DNA of 64,000 bases from Eunapius fragilis (GCA_963681505.1 OY811973.1:4037573-4101572); one strand, 5' to 3'; shown: positions 53,760-64,000, counted from the stretch's first letter. Translations and numbers: made by a program. Notes: generated from the letters alone by a model not told the origin.

Positions 53760-53879
53760 TGTAATGATTTAACTGTAGCTGCTAACTAGCCAATTATATT
53801 GTATGATTGGAACTATTTAAAGTGAGACATTGCTATGTTATTCGGTCTGACTGTACAGCTCTAATGTAATTATATTACA
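53760..53879 (+). repeat. 5' LTR (120 bp) of gypsy element 2
   Basis: TGTAATGATTTAACTG...TAATTATATTACA followed by T and TGGTGTCAGGAGTG. It lies inside element 1 gag. The last ~13 bp of the matching 3' LTR appear at 55821-55833. Confidence 0.75.
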
Positions 53880-53896
53880 TTGGTGTCAGGAGTGTG

Positions 53897-54690
53897 ATGG
53901 TAGAACCCATAGATACGGCGGAGCGCTCGGCCGATAGCAAGGAACGGCTAATTCCGGAAGTGCAAGTGGTAAGGATGAGCTTAAGGCCTCCTCCCCACTT
54001 TACAGAAGCGACGGACCTGGTGTTGTGGCTGACTCGTTTCGAGAGGTATGTGACACAAGCTGAGATACCAGCCTCTTTAACATGCCAGTCTTGGAGGATG
54101 TCTTACTTGCTCTAAAGGAAGTGTAATGATTTAACTGTAGCTGCTAACTAGCCAATTATATTGTATGATTGGAACTATTTAAAGTGAGACATTGCTATGT
54201 TATGGTGGACAAAGGAGCTTATTCCGTTGCTGGCAGAGGGTCCGTTCAGACTTGTTTCGCAACAAGGCCTGGTGGCTTCCGAGAACTACAAGGAGGTGAC
54301 GCAGTGCCTCCGAGCACAGTACGCTCCGGAGGGTAACCAGTTACAATGGCAGGCAAAATTTCAGCGACGCGTGCAGAATTCAGGCATACAGCTGGTAGAG
54401 TATGTCGGACATTTGCGCATGTTGGCAGATAGAGCATATCCCGGGTGGACCATGGAGCAACGTCTTGAATTGGTAAGAAACCAGTTTATTCAAGGTGTTC
54501 ATTCCTCCAGTACGCAGCTGCGACTAATGAAAGAGATGCCTGAGTCAGTCGAGGAAGCGCTTATGCTAGCGATGCAGCAGGAAGCTGTAGAGATAGCGCA
54601 AAAGAGGTTGTATAGACATGTGACGGTGACTTCAAGGAGATAGCTGCGATTGTCGAACGCGGAGAGGGAGATAAGACTGCGGAGAGGCTG
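53897..54690 (+). pseudogene. Gypsy element 2 gag
   Basis: ATG at 53897: VEPIDTAERSADSKERL, RPPPHFTEATDLVLWLTRFE. A 90-bp duplicated segment interrupts it at 54114-54203. It resumes KELIPLLAEGPFRLVSQQGL, VTQCLRAQYAPEGNQLQWQA and GHLRMLADRAYPGWTMEQRL. Relatives are gypsy gag polyproteins. A frame change near 54620 leads into the zinc-knuckle frame at 54700. Confidence 0.8.
54114..54203 (+). repeat. 90-bp exact duplicate of 53752-53841
   Basis: The copy starts 8 bp outside the LTR (AAAGGAAG) and covers the first 82 bp of the LTR, ending GCTATGTTAT. Because it includes flanking element-1 sequence, it is not an LTR insertion but a copied junction. Identity looks complete. Confidence 0.9.
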
Positions 54691-54699
54691 AGGAGGCAG

Positions 54700-55833
54700 G
54701 TGCAGGAGTCTGAAAAACTCGTCCAACAGCTAAAAAGGCAGATCCAACAGTTGGAACCTGGCCGAGGCTCGGGTGTGGACGATAGGCGAAGACGCCCTTC
54801 AAACTATCCATGTAAGCAGCCAGGTGTGGTCTGTTGGAACTGTGGAGAACGAGGACATTTGAAGAGAAATTGTCCATCGAGGAAGAAGAGTTCAGTGGAT
54901 TCAGTGGCTGTACATGTAAGTTCCACCTTAATGATTAAGGGTTCCATTGAAGGTCGTGTTACGGACATATTAGTCGATACCGGTTCTGCGGTAACGCTAG
55001 TGAGTGAAGACGTATGGGTAGAGGCTAAATCAGGAGGTGCTTGTCAATTGGAGGCACCAGTACATATGTTTGTTGCTGCAAATGGAGGAAAGCTAAATAT
55101 CACTGGACAATGCACCGTCAAGATAGCAGTGGGTCCCTTGTCAAAAGACCGTGTAGTATTGGTGGCAAAAAATCTACACCAGGAATGTCATCTTGGTGCG
55201 GATTTTTTGATGCGTCATGGCTGTGTTTTAGACCTCCAACAGAAGATTATGTTCACAGAGCAAGGGCCTGTACATTTTGTGTCATCTGTATGTATTGAAC
55301 ATAATACCCCTGAATGCTTTGTTGCACTGAGTGAAAAAGTAACGGCGGGGCTGAAAATCAAGCCTAAAAAGTGCCGATTGCTACAGACTAGTGTGCAGTA
55401 CCTCGGTCACATAATTTCAGGTGAAAGTGTTAGGACTGATCCAGCAAAAATATCATGTGTAGCCAACTGGCCCATTCCAAGGAATAAGACTGACCTTCAA
55501 CGTTTCCTTGGTTTTGCGTCATACTACAGACGTTTTGTAAGGAGTTTTACTCAATTGGCACCCCCTCTGCATGCCTTGACTCAGAAAGGTGCACAGTGGG
55601 TATGGACTGAAGGGTGTAATAATGCATTTTTTAAGCTAAAAAAACTACTCATGTCATCACCAATACTTGCTTTACCTGACTTCAGTTTGGATTTTGTTTT
55701 AGACACAGATGCCAGTGGGGATGGTCTGGGTGCTGTGCTTTCTCAGATGACTAATGGAGAAGAACGGGTACTGGCATACGCCAGCAGGGCGTTAAGCAGG
55801 TCAGAAAGGAAGTACTGTTGTGATTATATTACA
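54700..55833 (+). pseudogene. Gypsy element 2 zinc knuckle, protease and partial RT/RNase H
   Basis: A 403-codon open frame that is a fusion by deletion. It has knuckle CWNCGERGHLKRNC and protease DILVDTGSAVTLVSEDV. It then passes directly from ...ALSEKVTAG (about 55350) to the RT thumb KPKKCRLLQTSVQYLGHIIS, LQRFLGFASYYRRFVRSFTQ and the RNase H start LDTDASGDGLGAVLSQ. The RT catalytic motifs are missing, so it has no polymerase. The frame continues past 55833 into element 1. Confidence 0.85.
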
Positions 55834-57055
55834 GAAGCAAGAGTATTCAGTGTGCTTGATGTCAAAGATGGTTTATGCACGTTAAACTCAGTGATCAATC
55901 CAGTTTCTTAACTAAGTTCTGGGTTCCAAAAGGAAGATATCGTTTTTTGAGGATGCCATTTGGAATCTCGTCAGCCCCAGATGAGTTCCAGCGGTGGCTC
56001 CAGGCAGCACTCCATGGAATTGAGGGTGTGGCAGTCGTCGCAGACGATGTTCTGGTCTTTGGTGGTGGGAAAACAGATGAAGAAGCTCGACAAAGGCATG
56101 ATGAGGCGCTTGTGCCATTGTTGATGAGGGCTCGAAAAACCAATATCAAGTTTAATAAAGAGAAGATGAGACTTCATAAGTCTGAGCTGCAGTACATTGG
56201 CCACCGGATTTCAAGCAAATGAGTGAGTCCGGACCCTGCCAAGGTTAAAGCTATTCAACAGATGGCCGCCCCAAAGTCAGTGACAGACGTGAGACGGTTC
56301 CTAGGAATGTGCAATTATCTAGCCAAGTTTATCCCTAACCTGTCGGCAACCAGCGAGCCCTTACGTTGTTTAACTGAAAAGTACATTGAGTTCCAGTGGG
56401 GATTAGAAGAACAAGCAGCTTTTGAAAGGCTCAAGGACATGATTTGCAAGGATCAAATCCTAGCGTTTTATGACGTCAGAAAGCCTGTGGTCATGCAGTG
56501 CGATGCCAGTACAGAGGGGCTGGGGGCTACTTTGTTGCAGGGAGGGCGACCAGTGGCTTTGGTGTCCAGATCGTTGACCAAAGCAGAGAAGAACTATGTG
56601 GCCCTGGAGTTAGAATGTCTAGCTATCGCGTTTGCCTGTAGCAAATTTGATCAGTACATATATGGGAAAAAGGTTAAAGTGGAAACGGACCATAAGCCCC
56701 TGGAAGTTATCACCAAAAAATCCATATTAGCAGCTCCTCGACGGTTGCAGCGCATGCTTCTGGCATTACAGAGATATGACATTGAAGTGGTTTATCGACT
56801 TGGAGAGCAGCAGGTGAAATCGGACATTCTGTCCAGGTTTCCGACTACTGAGTCACCAGCTGTAGAGGATGAGGATCTAGCCCTGCAAGGGATCATGGCT
56901 ATCCACGTTTGCGGGGAAGACTACTCCAGTGAGTTGGAGGCTGTTGAGGAGAGAGACTTTGTGGGGTGAAGGACGAGAGGATGATAGAGGTAAAGAGGGC
57001 AGTGGTCACAGATTCAGAACAGATGGCACTTAGCCAGGTGATTAAGCAAGGTTGG
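55834..57055 (+). pseudogene. Gypsy element 1 RT and RNase H, resuming after the nested insertion
   Basis: ARVFSVLDVKDG, RFLRMPFGISSAPDEFQRWL, VVADDVLVFGGG (catalytic VADD), thumb RRFLGMCNYLAKFIPNLSA, and RNase H MQCDASTEGLGATLLQGG, VETDHKPLEVITKKS and VYRLGEQQVKSDILSRFP. Breaks: a frame change near 55880 and a TGA at 56221. After 56969 a further frame gives MALSQVIKQGWP, then the sequence stops resembling gypsy near 57055. Integrase is missing. Protease and the RT N terminus were lost before element 2 inserted, since gag joins RT directly across the GAAG site. Confidence 0.82.
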
Positions 57056-57616
57056 CCAACTGTGGTTATACTATGTAAAATAGTTTAGTAGAGCTCTGGC
57101 ATAAAATGCTTGATTATACATGAATATCGGAAGTTTCGTTAGAAACTTCCATATAGGATTTGACCCCGACTATGAATGTCATTAAAACGCGACCCGTCTG
57201 TAACAACACTCCCGACGATCGGATCGTGTAGCTTGTTTTAGCAATCGATCTAGAAGTCAAAAATGAGTAGTTTCGTTTTTGTTTCATGTCGCTGAACCGC
57301 GTGGTTGTTGAGAACAAGAGTGTACTGCCCGTCCTCGTACCCAGTCTCGGAACAAGGGGCGGGTCGTCTTCTCCTCCTTCTTCTTGGCAACGCATAACTC
57401 AGGACAGGAACATTTCTAAGCGATGAAAATTTCACCAATAGCTTCAGAATCGGCTGGAGGACTCGCTTTGATATAATATAATACTTTGATAAACAATCGA
57501 CTATCAGCCTCCTATGTCTTGTATAATTTAATTACGGTATCTAAAGATAAACGGGGATGACAGGATGACAGGTGGGCGAACCAGCTTCTCCACATCACAT
57601 CAATGATACCGTCGGG
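57056..57616. other. No gene seen
   Basis: Contains a short palindrome (GAAGTTTCGTTAGAAACTTC near 57130). Minus frames here are Arg-rich with no domain. Confidence 0.45.
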
Positions 57617-57983
57617 TAGTCTGGGGACCCTAGCATGATGTAGGGTCTGGAACCACGCGTATACCAAACTTGGTTAGAACGCGCACTCTCACGTGAACCG
57701 AATCAACACCAAATCACACTAATCTGTACGTGTAGAAGACAAGCTGTCATAGCATGAGCGCTAGCATCTCTGAACCCGGGACGATCGGCGCCTCTATAGC
57801 TTCTCCACCCACAGTCACGGTAGGATGCTGAAGACGTGTTAGATTTTTTTTTTTTTTTTTACATGTGCTTGATCGTCCATACAGATCGTCCCGGGTTCAG
57901 AGATGCTAGCGCTCATGCTGACAGCTTGTTCTCTACACGTATACTGGTTCCAGACCCTACATCATGCTAGGGTCCCCAGACTA
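57617..57983. mobile_element. Foldback element with TAGTCTGGGGACCC ends
   Basis: TAGTCTGGGGACCCTAGCAT pairs with its complement ending 57983, and pairing resumes inside (CTGTCATAGCATGAGCGCTA... with its complement near 57895-57935). A poly-T tract lies at 57845-57860. The left arm carries about 60 extra bases. CGTCCCCAGACCCA just outside (57992) resembles the inner part of the 12058 transposon end. Confidence 0.8.
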
Positions 57984-58074
57984 GATCATCACGTCCCCAG
58001 ACCCAACTATGAAAAGGGAGAAGCAGCCATACAACAGTCATTGGGTTACTTGGGTATGAAAAAAAATTAAGAAA

Positions 58075-58360
58075 ACAAGTAAATAAAAACATTCTCTACG
58101 AGAAAGTTGGTGGGATATAGGATTTGATTATGACATTGGTGGTGTAAAAAGCAAGGAAACAAGGTCTTATCAGAAGGGAAAATGTCATAGTCCTATATTT
58201 AGCACATTTCTAGGGCATGTGTTGTTTGTGTGCTAAATATGGGACTATGACATTTTCCCTTCTGATAAGACCTTGTTTCCTTGCTTTTTACACCACCAAT
58301 GTCATAATCAAATCCTATATCCCACCAACTTTCTCGTAGAGAATGTTTTTATTTACTTGT
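58075..58360. mobile_element. Foldback MITE, AGTAAA...TTCTCTACGAGA family, copy 2
   Basis: ACAAGTAAATAAAAACATTC...GAATGTTTTTATTTACTTGT, with arms of more than 120 bp that are nearly perfect complements around a GCACATTTCTAGGGCATGTG loop. The best-preserved copy of the family. Confidence 0.9.
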
Positions 58361-58451
58361 ACATTTATACCCAAAGTTACAATGTGGTTGGTTATCTTTT
58401 TTAACCATAGTAGTGCATGAGCTAGCAGTGAGAGGACAAACACCAGCTTAC

Positions 58452-58622
58452 CTAGACAGTCTATGCTGTTGGCATCATCAAACTTGTTATCTGATAGATC
58501 AAGTGAAGTCAAGGTTGTGTTCACTTTCAAGACATCACATAGTTCAAAAAGGCCTTCTGCACGTATCCCACATTTAAAAATGCCAAGGGTTGTGAGGACC
58601 TTATTCCTAGCCAACATTGTTG
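58452..58622 (-). CDS. LRR exon of an NLR-like gene
   Basis: 171 nt; acceptor ...CTAG before 58622 and donor GTAAGC after 58452; phase 1 at both ends. Encodes TMLARNKVLTTLGIFKCGIR, LFELCDVLKVNTTLTSLDLS and DNKFDDANSIDCLG, two leucine-rich repeats. It is the most upstream exon of the series seen in the window; earlier exons, including any NACHT domain, would lie beyond 64000 or were not recognised. Confidence 0.82.
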
Positions 58623-60083
58623 CTAGTGTAAGGAAAAGTTACATTATAGTCATTAAAATAATATTAACACTAAAGCTGCACTACATGGCATCAGTTGCCA
58701 TGTACATGCATTATAGAATGTGTATTGCAATGAAATAAAAGTATATGTATACACAAAAACAAGAGCAGACCGCTAAAATCAATGTACATGCATGTAACAT
58801 CTACATTAACCCCACAGGTGATTTTACAGTGTAGGTTACAGTACCGGTCATTATAAAAGTCACGTTCCGTTTTAGTGCTATGATCGTAGCACGGTGCAGT
58901 CATTTCAAAAGCAGGATAATAAAGCGATGAACTATTTGACAGTTTCAATGTGTGTCCGACAACCGCAATACTCAGTTTAAACCGGGGTTTTTTTTGTATG
59001 TGCATGTGTTATCCATGCAGGGCTGTAAAATGTGCAACTCCATTTGAACTGTTTGTGAGCACGTGCATGGTCATTGACAACAGTAGGTGAATTTCATTGT
59101 CGCGCCGCATTTCTTCTTCCACCACCGTGCTTTTATTTCCGTTGTAATGGGTGACAGACGCCCTGATCCTGGCTGCCTAAAAATCCCACCAGTAGCTTCG
59201 AAGCGCTGCAAGAACTGGTGAACGTTAATGTTTTGCATACATTGAATGTTCTCCGATAATAGCAGCTGATAAATGGTAGGAGCTTTGTAACCTTTCTGAT
59301 AGTAAAACAGTATCCTAAGTTTTGCTTTGTGTAATTGTTGTAGATCATTTTAAAAGCTGAAGCATTACGCTAGCATTTAAATCATAGTTTAAACTAAACG
59401 ATGACTCAAATTACAGGTCTAAATTGACAACATTAGTGTTAAAAAAACGTACCGAAGCAAAACAAAACGAAATGAGAAGCCATAGCTCTAAGACGAAACG
59501 TTATGACCGCTACTGTATGTGGGATGGCTCTTGCTTGACTGGTAGTGTCATGTACTTTTGTAAGATCAGTGTCTGAACCTGTGGGGGCAGGTTCAATATA
59601 GGAATTGTTGAGTGTTGATGAAGTCATTAAAAACTTAACTCGCGTATGAGAAATGGATAGCTTATCTCTTTGTTGTGATGGAATAAGAGTAAAGCGATCT
59701 ACAGTTCTACATTGGTTCCGTGTTATAAAACGGTGTACTTTTAGTTTAAGAGAAACAAAATACTTCCTGTTTCACGTGCCCAGTCCTAGATAATTCTTGG
59801 TCATCGTTGTCATCGTCTTCTTAGGAAGGTATAACTCGAGCTATCAACGGTTTAGAAGAATGGCAATAGTACCAATCACTTTGAAATTTACCGGCACATT
59901 ATTATAGTATGTCATATGGACACATATCACATCTTGCAAATTCAAAATAAGAATGCATGGTTTATAACAGATTTTTATAACTTTAGGCAGTATAAATATC
60001 TAGCAGGCACTAAAATGTATTTGGTTTTCTTATTCGCAGTTTAGTTGTTACTTACTTTTGCTAGTGAAGTTGTTTTTCTAAAA
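58623..60083. other. No gene seen
   Basis: Frames at 58691-59005 and 59133-59348 (minus) carry no domain. Could be intron or upstream sequence of the LRR gene. Confidence 0.45.
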
Positions 60084-60443
60084 ATGCCTTCGCGTAATCA
60101 AAAGAAGAGATGTAAGCAACGAGTGAAATACCTCCAAAAACGAGAAGATATTTTATCACAAGCCCGAGAGTGCTTCAATGCCGATCCTGAAAAGGAGAAG
60201 GCCACTGTGCGCAACACCTACAACGCAGATATAGAATCAAAGTGTGCTGCTAAAAGGCAGCTATGTGGAAAGGATCTCAAGGCGAACCGTGCTGCAAAAA
60301 TGCAGAAGTATGAAAAGGACCTCGAGGCGAACTGTTCTGCTAAAAGGCAGAAATACACAGAAAATTCAGCTGCCATTAAGGCATCTGAAAGGAGTCGGGA
60401 TTGGAATGACCCTGCTGTCCGATTGGCTAAATGTGCTGAATGA
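60084..60443 (+). CDS. Lys/Arg/Ala-rich repeat protein ORF, function unknown
   Basis: From the ATG at 60084: MPSRNQKKRCKQRVKYLQKR, then an internal repeat of about 17 residues (KDLKANRAAKMQKYE, KDLEANCSAKRQKYT). The product is about 119 residues, basic, and predicted to be helical or coiled coil. Similar KK.Y..NPE/RAAKR repeats precede helicase-type transposon proteins in some invertebrate genomes, so this may be a fragment of such a gene; I cannot tell. The earlier ATG at 60045 is possible but the second has the better context (AAAATGCC). Confidence 0.45.
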   Translation: MPSRNQKKRCKQRVKYLQKREDILSQARECFNADPEKEKATVRNTYNADIESKCAAKRQLCGKDLKANRAAKMQKYEKDLEANCSAKRQKYTENSAAIKASERSRDWNDPAVRLAKCAE

Positions 60444-61363
60444 AAAAGCAAAGACCTAAAAGCAATTGACTTTGTAGAAATGGTTGGCATGCAAAGGTGT
60501 CCTACAAAGCACATATAATGCTGCAGCAACACTCTGTATCATACCATACACATTTGCCATAGCAGATCACATACAGATACATCGACATGTTTCATGAGGG
60601 TGTGGATGAGCATAATAAAGACCATCATTCGTCTTCATACACCCTACCTTCCTCCTAGAAAATTGTTTGCTCATTGACAAACTAACGGGTTGCATCCCTC
60701 ACCAAGGTAAAAAAGTAAGGTCGAAGCTCTTATATTCTACATTGATGTACAGGTAGGTGGGGCGCGGAGTAAGAAATGAAGGATTACAAAACGTTGCGTA
60801 AAGCAAAGCCATGATAAACAGTGAATTTAATTTAGGGAGGGTGGGGTTGCTAAGTACACCAACAGTTTCTTCTGTACCAGGTGAAATAATTATTTTTCTG
60901 CTGTCGCAAATGTGCTAATTACCGCAGTTGCAAGCGGCCACTGTACATACTTTGCTAACTGGTGCATGCTACTGTATGAATTAAGTTGCAGTTGCAAGAG
61001 CTGAGTACTAGGTGAAATGAAAATTACTGCAACCATATCCATCTCCCATATAGCTACTCCTTGTATGATCCCAAATCTCATGCACTAATTAATGGAGTAT
61101 AATAGTGGTCTTGAAAAAGACACCACCAGCTCCACCCGCCACCCTGCTCCCGCTGGCACCACCAGCGCCTGTGTTTCCCCCATGGCCAATGCCACCCTGG
61201 CCTGCGTTGCCACCCTGGCGAGGAGGCCGTGGAGGACACCCCAGGCCCCGCCAGCAAGACAGTAGAGCTAGAGCACGGGTCATTTATTAGGTAAAAAACA
61301 ATTATTAACATTAAATTTGTACTTTGGAGCCGGGAACCACAGGGTGAAAAAAAAACTTATGAA
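60444..61363. other. No gene seen
   Basis: CCACC-rich sequence at 61115-61250 produces Gly- or Pro-rich frames on both strands that I do not call. Confidence 0.5.
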
Positions 61364-61638
61364 ACAAGTAATAAAAATATTCTCTAACGAGCTCATATAC
61401 GAATGACCAATGATCGTGTAAAAAGCACTGAAAGAAGAATGACAGAAGTTTGACTAGAAAATTGTAATAGACCTATATTTAGCCATTACTCAGACATGCA
61501 CTGTTATAATGCGAGTGTGCTAAATATAGGCCTATTACAATTTTCCAGACTAATTTCTGTCACTCTTGTTTCAGTGCCCACCATTGGTCATTCCTATATG
61601 CCACCAATTTGCTCATTAGAGAATTATTTTATTTACTT
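61364..61638. mobile_element. Foldback MITE, AGTAA...TTCTCTAACGAG family, copy 3
   Basis: ACAAGTAATAAAAATATTCT...AGAATTATTTTATTTACTT. The inner TAATAGACCTATATTTAGC pairs with GCTAAATATAGGCCTATTA. The most diverged of the three copies; its left flank (GGGTGAAAAAAAAACTTATG) resembles that of copy 2. Confidence 0.8.
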
Positions 61639-63137
61639 CTTATATACCTTTAAAACCATTATGACATGTTGATAGAATACATCTTAGTTGATAGAATACA
61701 TCTTAGTTGATAATTACCATGGTAAATGAAACACCCTTCACCCATGCATGGGGACATCCAGCCGGTTGAGAATGAGCTGAGAATGTATATGTAGCTGTTG
61801 AGATTTTGGAGAGCTGATCAGTGCAGAAGCCGGGCTGCATCAAGTTAGGACAAGAGGGATGTACTTTTAGAGCCATGGAATTTATCTAAACCCCCTGATC
61901 CAGTTTAACGATGCCCAGGTTCCCACTGATCCAGTAGATGTTCTGTGCTATACTCCACCATTACCTATAGTATAATTATGTTTGGACTACAGCACACCTT
62001 CTGCATTGGAGCAGCCATGCAAGGCTAGGTTTTCCAGCTAATTAACTATCCAACATGCGGACCCAAGCCAGGGACTGCATGTGTCCTGCCATGTTTCACA
62101 GGTTGTGAAGTTGGTGACCAGCCCTTGCCACCAGGTGCCTGCATACTCTAGTCTCAACCACATGACCTGACTCCTAATAACATCCTACAGCCTACAGGGC
62201 TCTTACCCTGCTAGCATGGCACCCATTTCTCCATCAACTAAGACTTTAGCATGGCAGCTTGTAGCAGGCCATACTTATAGTTCCGTGCATATACACACTG
62301 TTAGCCTGAGGAAACTATTAGGCATGAATTGTAATGACAAAGAGCTAAAGTGGTTACTACAAATTTAAACACCAGATATGTCCAGTACTGTAGGTGAATT
62401 TTGCGAAGTTACCAAGCTGCGCCAAATATAGCAATATAAAAGTGACCCACTTTTATGTCAGTCCACTTTAAAGTTGGACAGACAGGGTAGGTCATGCATT
62501 GAACCATTAATTGTCTATTTATTGTACTTCCAGTATAGCAATTAAGGGGATTTTCTATAAGTATGTAAAATTCAACATCATGCACGTACATGCATGTAAT
62601 TCCATCTAAGTGATCTACGTATGTCCTAGATCAGCCTGGAGAGGCTAGGTGATTGAAGGTACAGTACGGTGAAATACAAGTTTACACTCTCAAACGTGCA
62701 ATTTGCAAGTGAGTAGCAATCTAATAATCCTTCAAGCGCGCGCGTTGTACTGCTAATTGAACGGAAGTTGCAATTAATTCATATGCTCGCGAGCCATTCG
62801 TAAACGTTTTGGTGTGTGACATTTTTGGGCGGACGTTTGTCTGAAAGAATAATAGTAGGATGAGACATGTAACAGAATTATCCGATGACCGACCTTTGAA
62901 TTTGGCTATGATAAGTGTGAGTAAACTATCTGATACATGCATTACAATTCTCCTATACTCATCTTGGCCTCTCGTTTTGTTAAACATGTACAAATTCCAC
63001 TGGGTCACTCCATACCCAATCATGAAACGTTTTGCCACCTATTTTTCTAAGTCATGTGATCTTGTCCTCATTAAGGATGCCAAATATGAATTTCCCAAGA
63101 CTTATGTTTGTTTTGTCACACAAGTGTAAACTAAAAA
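61639..63137. other. No gene seen
   Basis: A short direct repeat (TTGATAGAATACATCTTAG twice near 61670-61710). No domain-bearing frame. Confidence 0.45.
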
Positions 63138-63685
63138 AATTAATCACTTTATATATCAGCCAGTGAGTCACACTAAGCAACGAGGTTTTGAAGCCTGTTA
63201 GTGAATTACATGAAGGTTGTTCACGAATTGAATATAGATGAAACTATTGGGTCTCTGGTAAAGTATAACCATAAGTGGGTGAATATGCATGTACACATGT
63301 AAGCATATATCATACAGCTGCATGGATGATCTACGTTGATACATCACCACTTATGAGCACAAACCTAAAACAACTTTACCAGAGACCCAATAGGTTCAAC
63401 TTTATGTTACAACCAGATCCCATACATTCGTTCCCACTATGAAACTTATGACACAACTCTGTAATCCATAGATTTTAGGTATCGTTTTCATAAAAGGGGG
63501 AAAAAAACAATACTTTGTCTGATAATCTCCAATCAGTGTGTCTTTATCAACACTATCACAATTACTTCCAGTGAGAAGACTTAACAATTAACATGAACAA
63601 CTATCATGTGTTCCATAAGCAGGGTTCAAAGCCTCATTGTTTAATGTGACTCACTGGCTGAGATGTAAAGTGATTAACCTTAATT
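63138..63685. mobile_element. Large imperfect foldback
   Basis: ATTAATCACTTTATATATCA...CAGTGAGTCACAC pairs with GTGTGACTCACTGGCTGAGA...AAAGTGATTAA. An inner pair TATTGGGTCTCTGGTAAAGT / ACTTTACCAGAGACCCAATA lies at 63246-63266 and 63372-63392. The arms are unequal: the right one carries about 200 bp not present in the left. Weak complementarity continues outward to about 63050 and 63790. Confidence 0.7.
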
Positions 63686-64000
63686 GTCATTTAATACTTT
63701 GTGGTCAAACATTCAGCATGCATTAGCATCAAAAGTTGTGGTCTTGGGAGTTTCATAAATGGAATCCTTGTGCACGTCAATGAGGACAATATAGATTCAC
63801 AAACATCTCCCAACTGATGGAAGGGAAGTTTGTTAACAATAAGGGAAATGAGACATGCTGGTCCGATCTCAAAGATGAAGTACATTGTGGGTGTGGCTTG
63901 AACTGCATTCACCATTCCAATAAGCTAAGGTATATTTTAAAACCTGCCTAATTTTGAAAGGGCCTTCAAACAATAGAAATGCAGTCACCTAATCACATAT

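Larger units (their letters stand above)
53760..55833 (+). mobile_element. Gypsy element 2, nested in element 1 and internally deleted
   Basis: 5' LTR, gag, protease, RT thumb and the start of RNase H, ending in TGATTATATTACA (end of its 3' LTR). GAAG precedes the 5' LTR and follows the right end (55834-55837), a 4-bp target duplication. The RT fingers and palm, most of RNase H, integrase and most of the 3' LTR are deleted. Confidence 0.7.

Noticed and set aside
61078-61311. Gly-rich and Pro-rich frames on both strands
   Set aside because: Low-complexity CCACC repeat; no start context, domain or splice evidence.

Overview
The window is animal genomic DNA, most likely from an early-branching marine invertebrate (sponge or cnidarian grade; species not determined). 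The evidence is short GT-AG introns, LRR exons of NLR style, and transposon families typical of such genomes: RLE-type and APE-type LINEs, Ty3/gypsy and BEL/Pao elements, THAP-DDE, TNP2-type and YqaJ-bearing DNA transposons. No bacterial gene organisation, rRNA, tRNA or CRISPR was found. Almost everything outside a few host exons is mobile-element sequence, much of it nested and broken.

Layout. 1-2260: decayed Ty3/gypsy (minus). 3182-9567: a 6.4-kb element with CACTG termini, an AAT target duplication and GTATAC-rich ends, but no transposase. 10.1-11.6 kb: BEL/Pao 3' end and a decayed gypsy gag. 12058-17353: a DNA transposon with ~100-bp inverted repeats carrying two convergent genes, SWIM-YqaJ nuclease (plus) and THAP-DDE transposase (minus), with a RecQ-like fragment and a 482-bp foldback inserted in the nuclease gene. 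18.7-29 kb: a stack of RLE-type LINEs, including one open 1192-codon ORF (20041-23619) and a copy with a swapped 3' end. 28.97-32.59 and 40.82-40.99 kb: one APE-type LINE split by an 8.2-kb TNP2-type transposon (32595-40816) that carries a divergent nine-exon BEN-domain gene whose frame is open through all junctions. 42.4-44.8 kb: MITEs. 45.4-48.0 kb: gypsy with 82-bp LTRs. 49.3-52.7 kb: gypsy remnants, one with integrase upstream of reverse transcriptase (Gmr1-like order). 52.9-57.05 kb: two nested, internally deleted gypsy elements. 57.6-63.7 kb: foldback elements and a basic repeat protein ORF.

Host content. Four minus-strand LRR exons (58452-58622, 48686-48856, 41592-41765, 18180-18403) have matching phase and similar sequence. 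They can be read as the 3' part of one LRR (NLR-like) gene over 40 kb long, in which case every transposon between 18.4 and 58.4 kb is intronic. That is inference.

The strongest system-level observations are (a) the TNP2-type transposon with an intact BEN partner gene and CCAAGATCTTGG-type subterminal repeats, inserted precisely in a LINE ORF1; (b) the THAP-DDE/SWIM-YqaJ two-gene transposon; and (c) the CACTG-ended 6.4-kb element.
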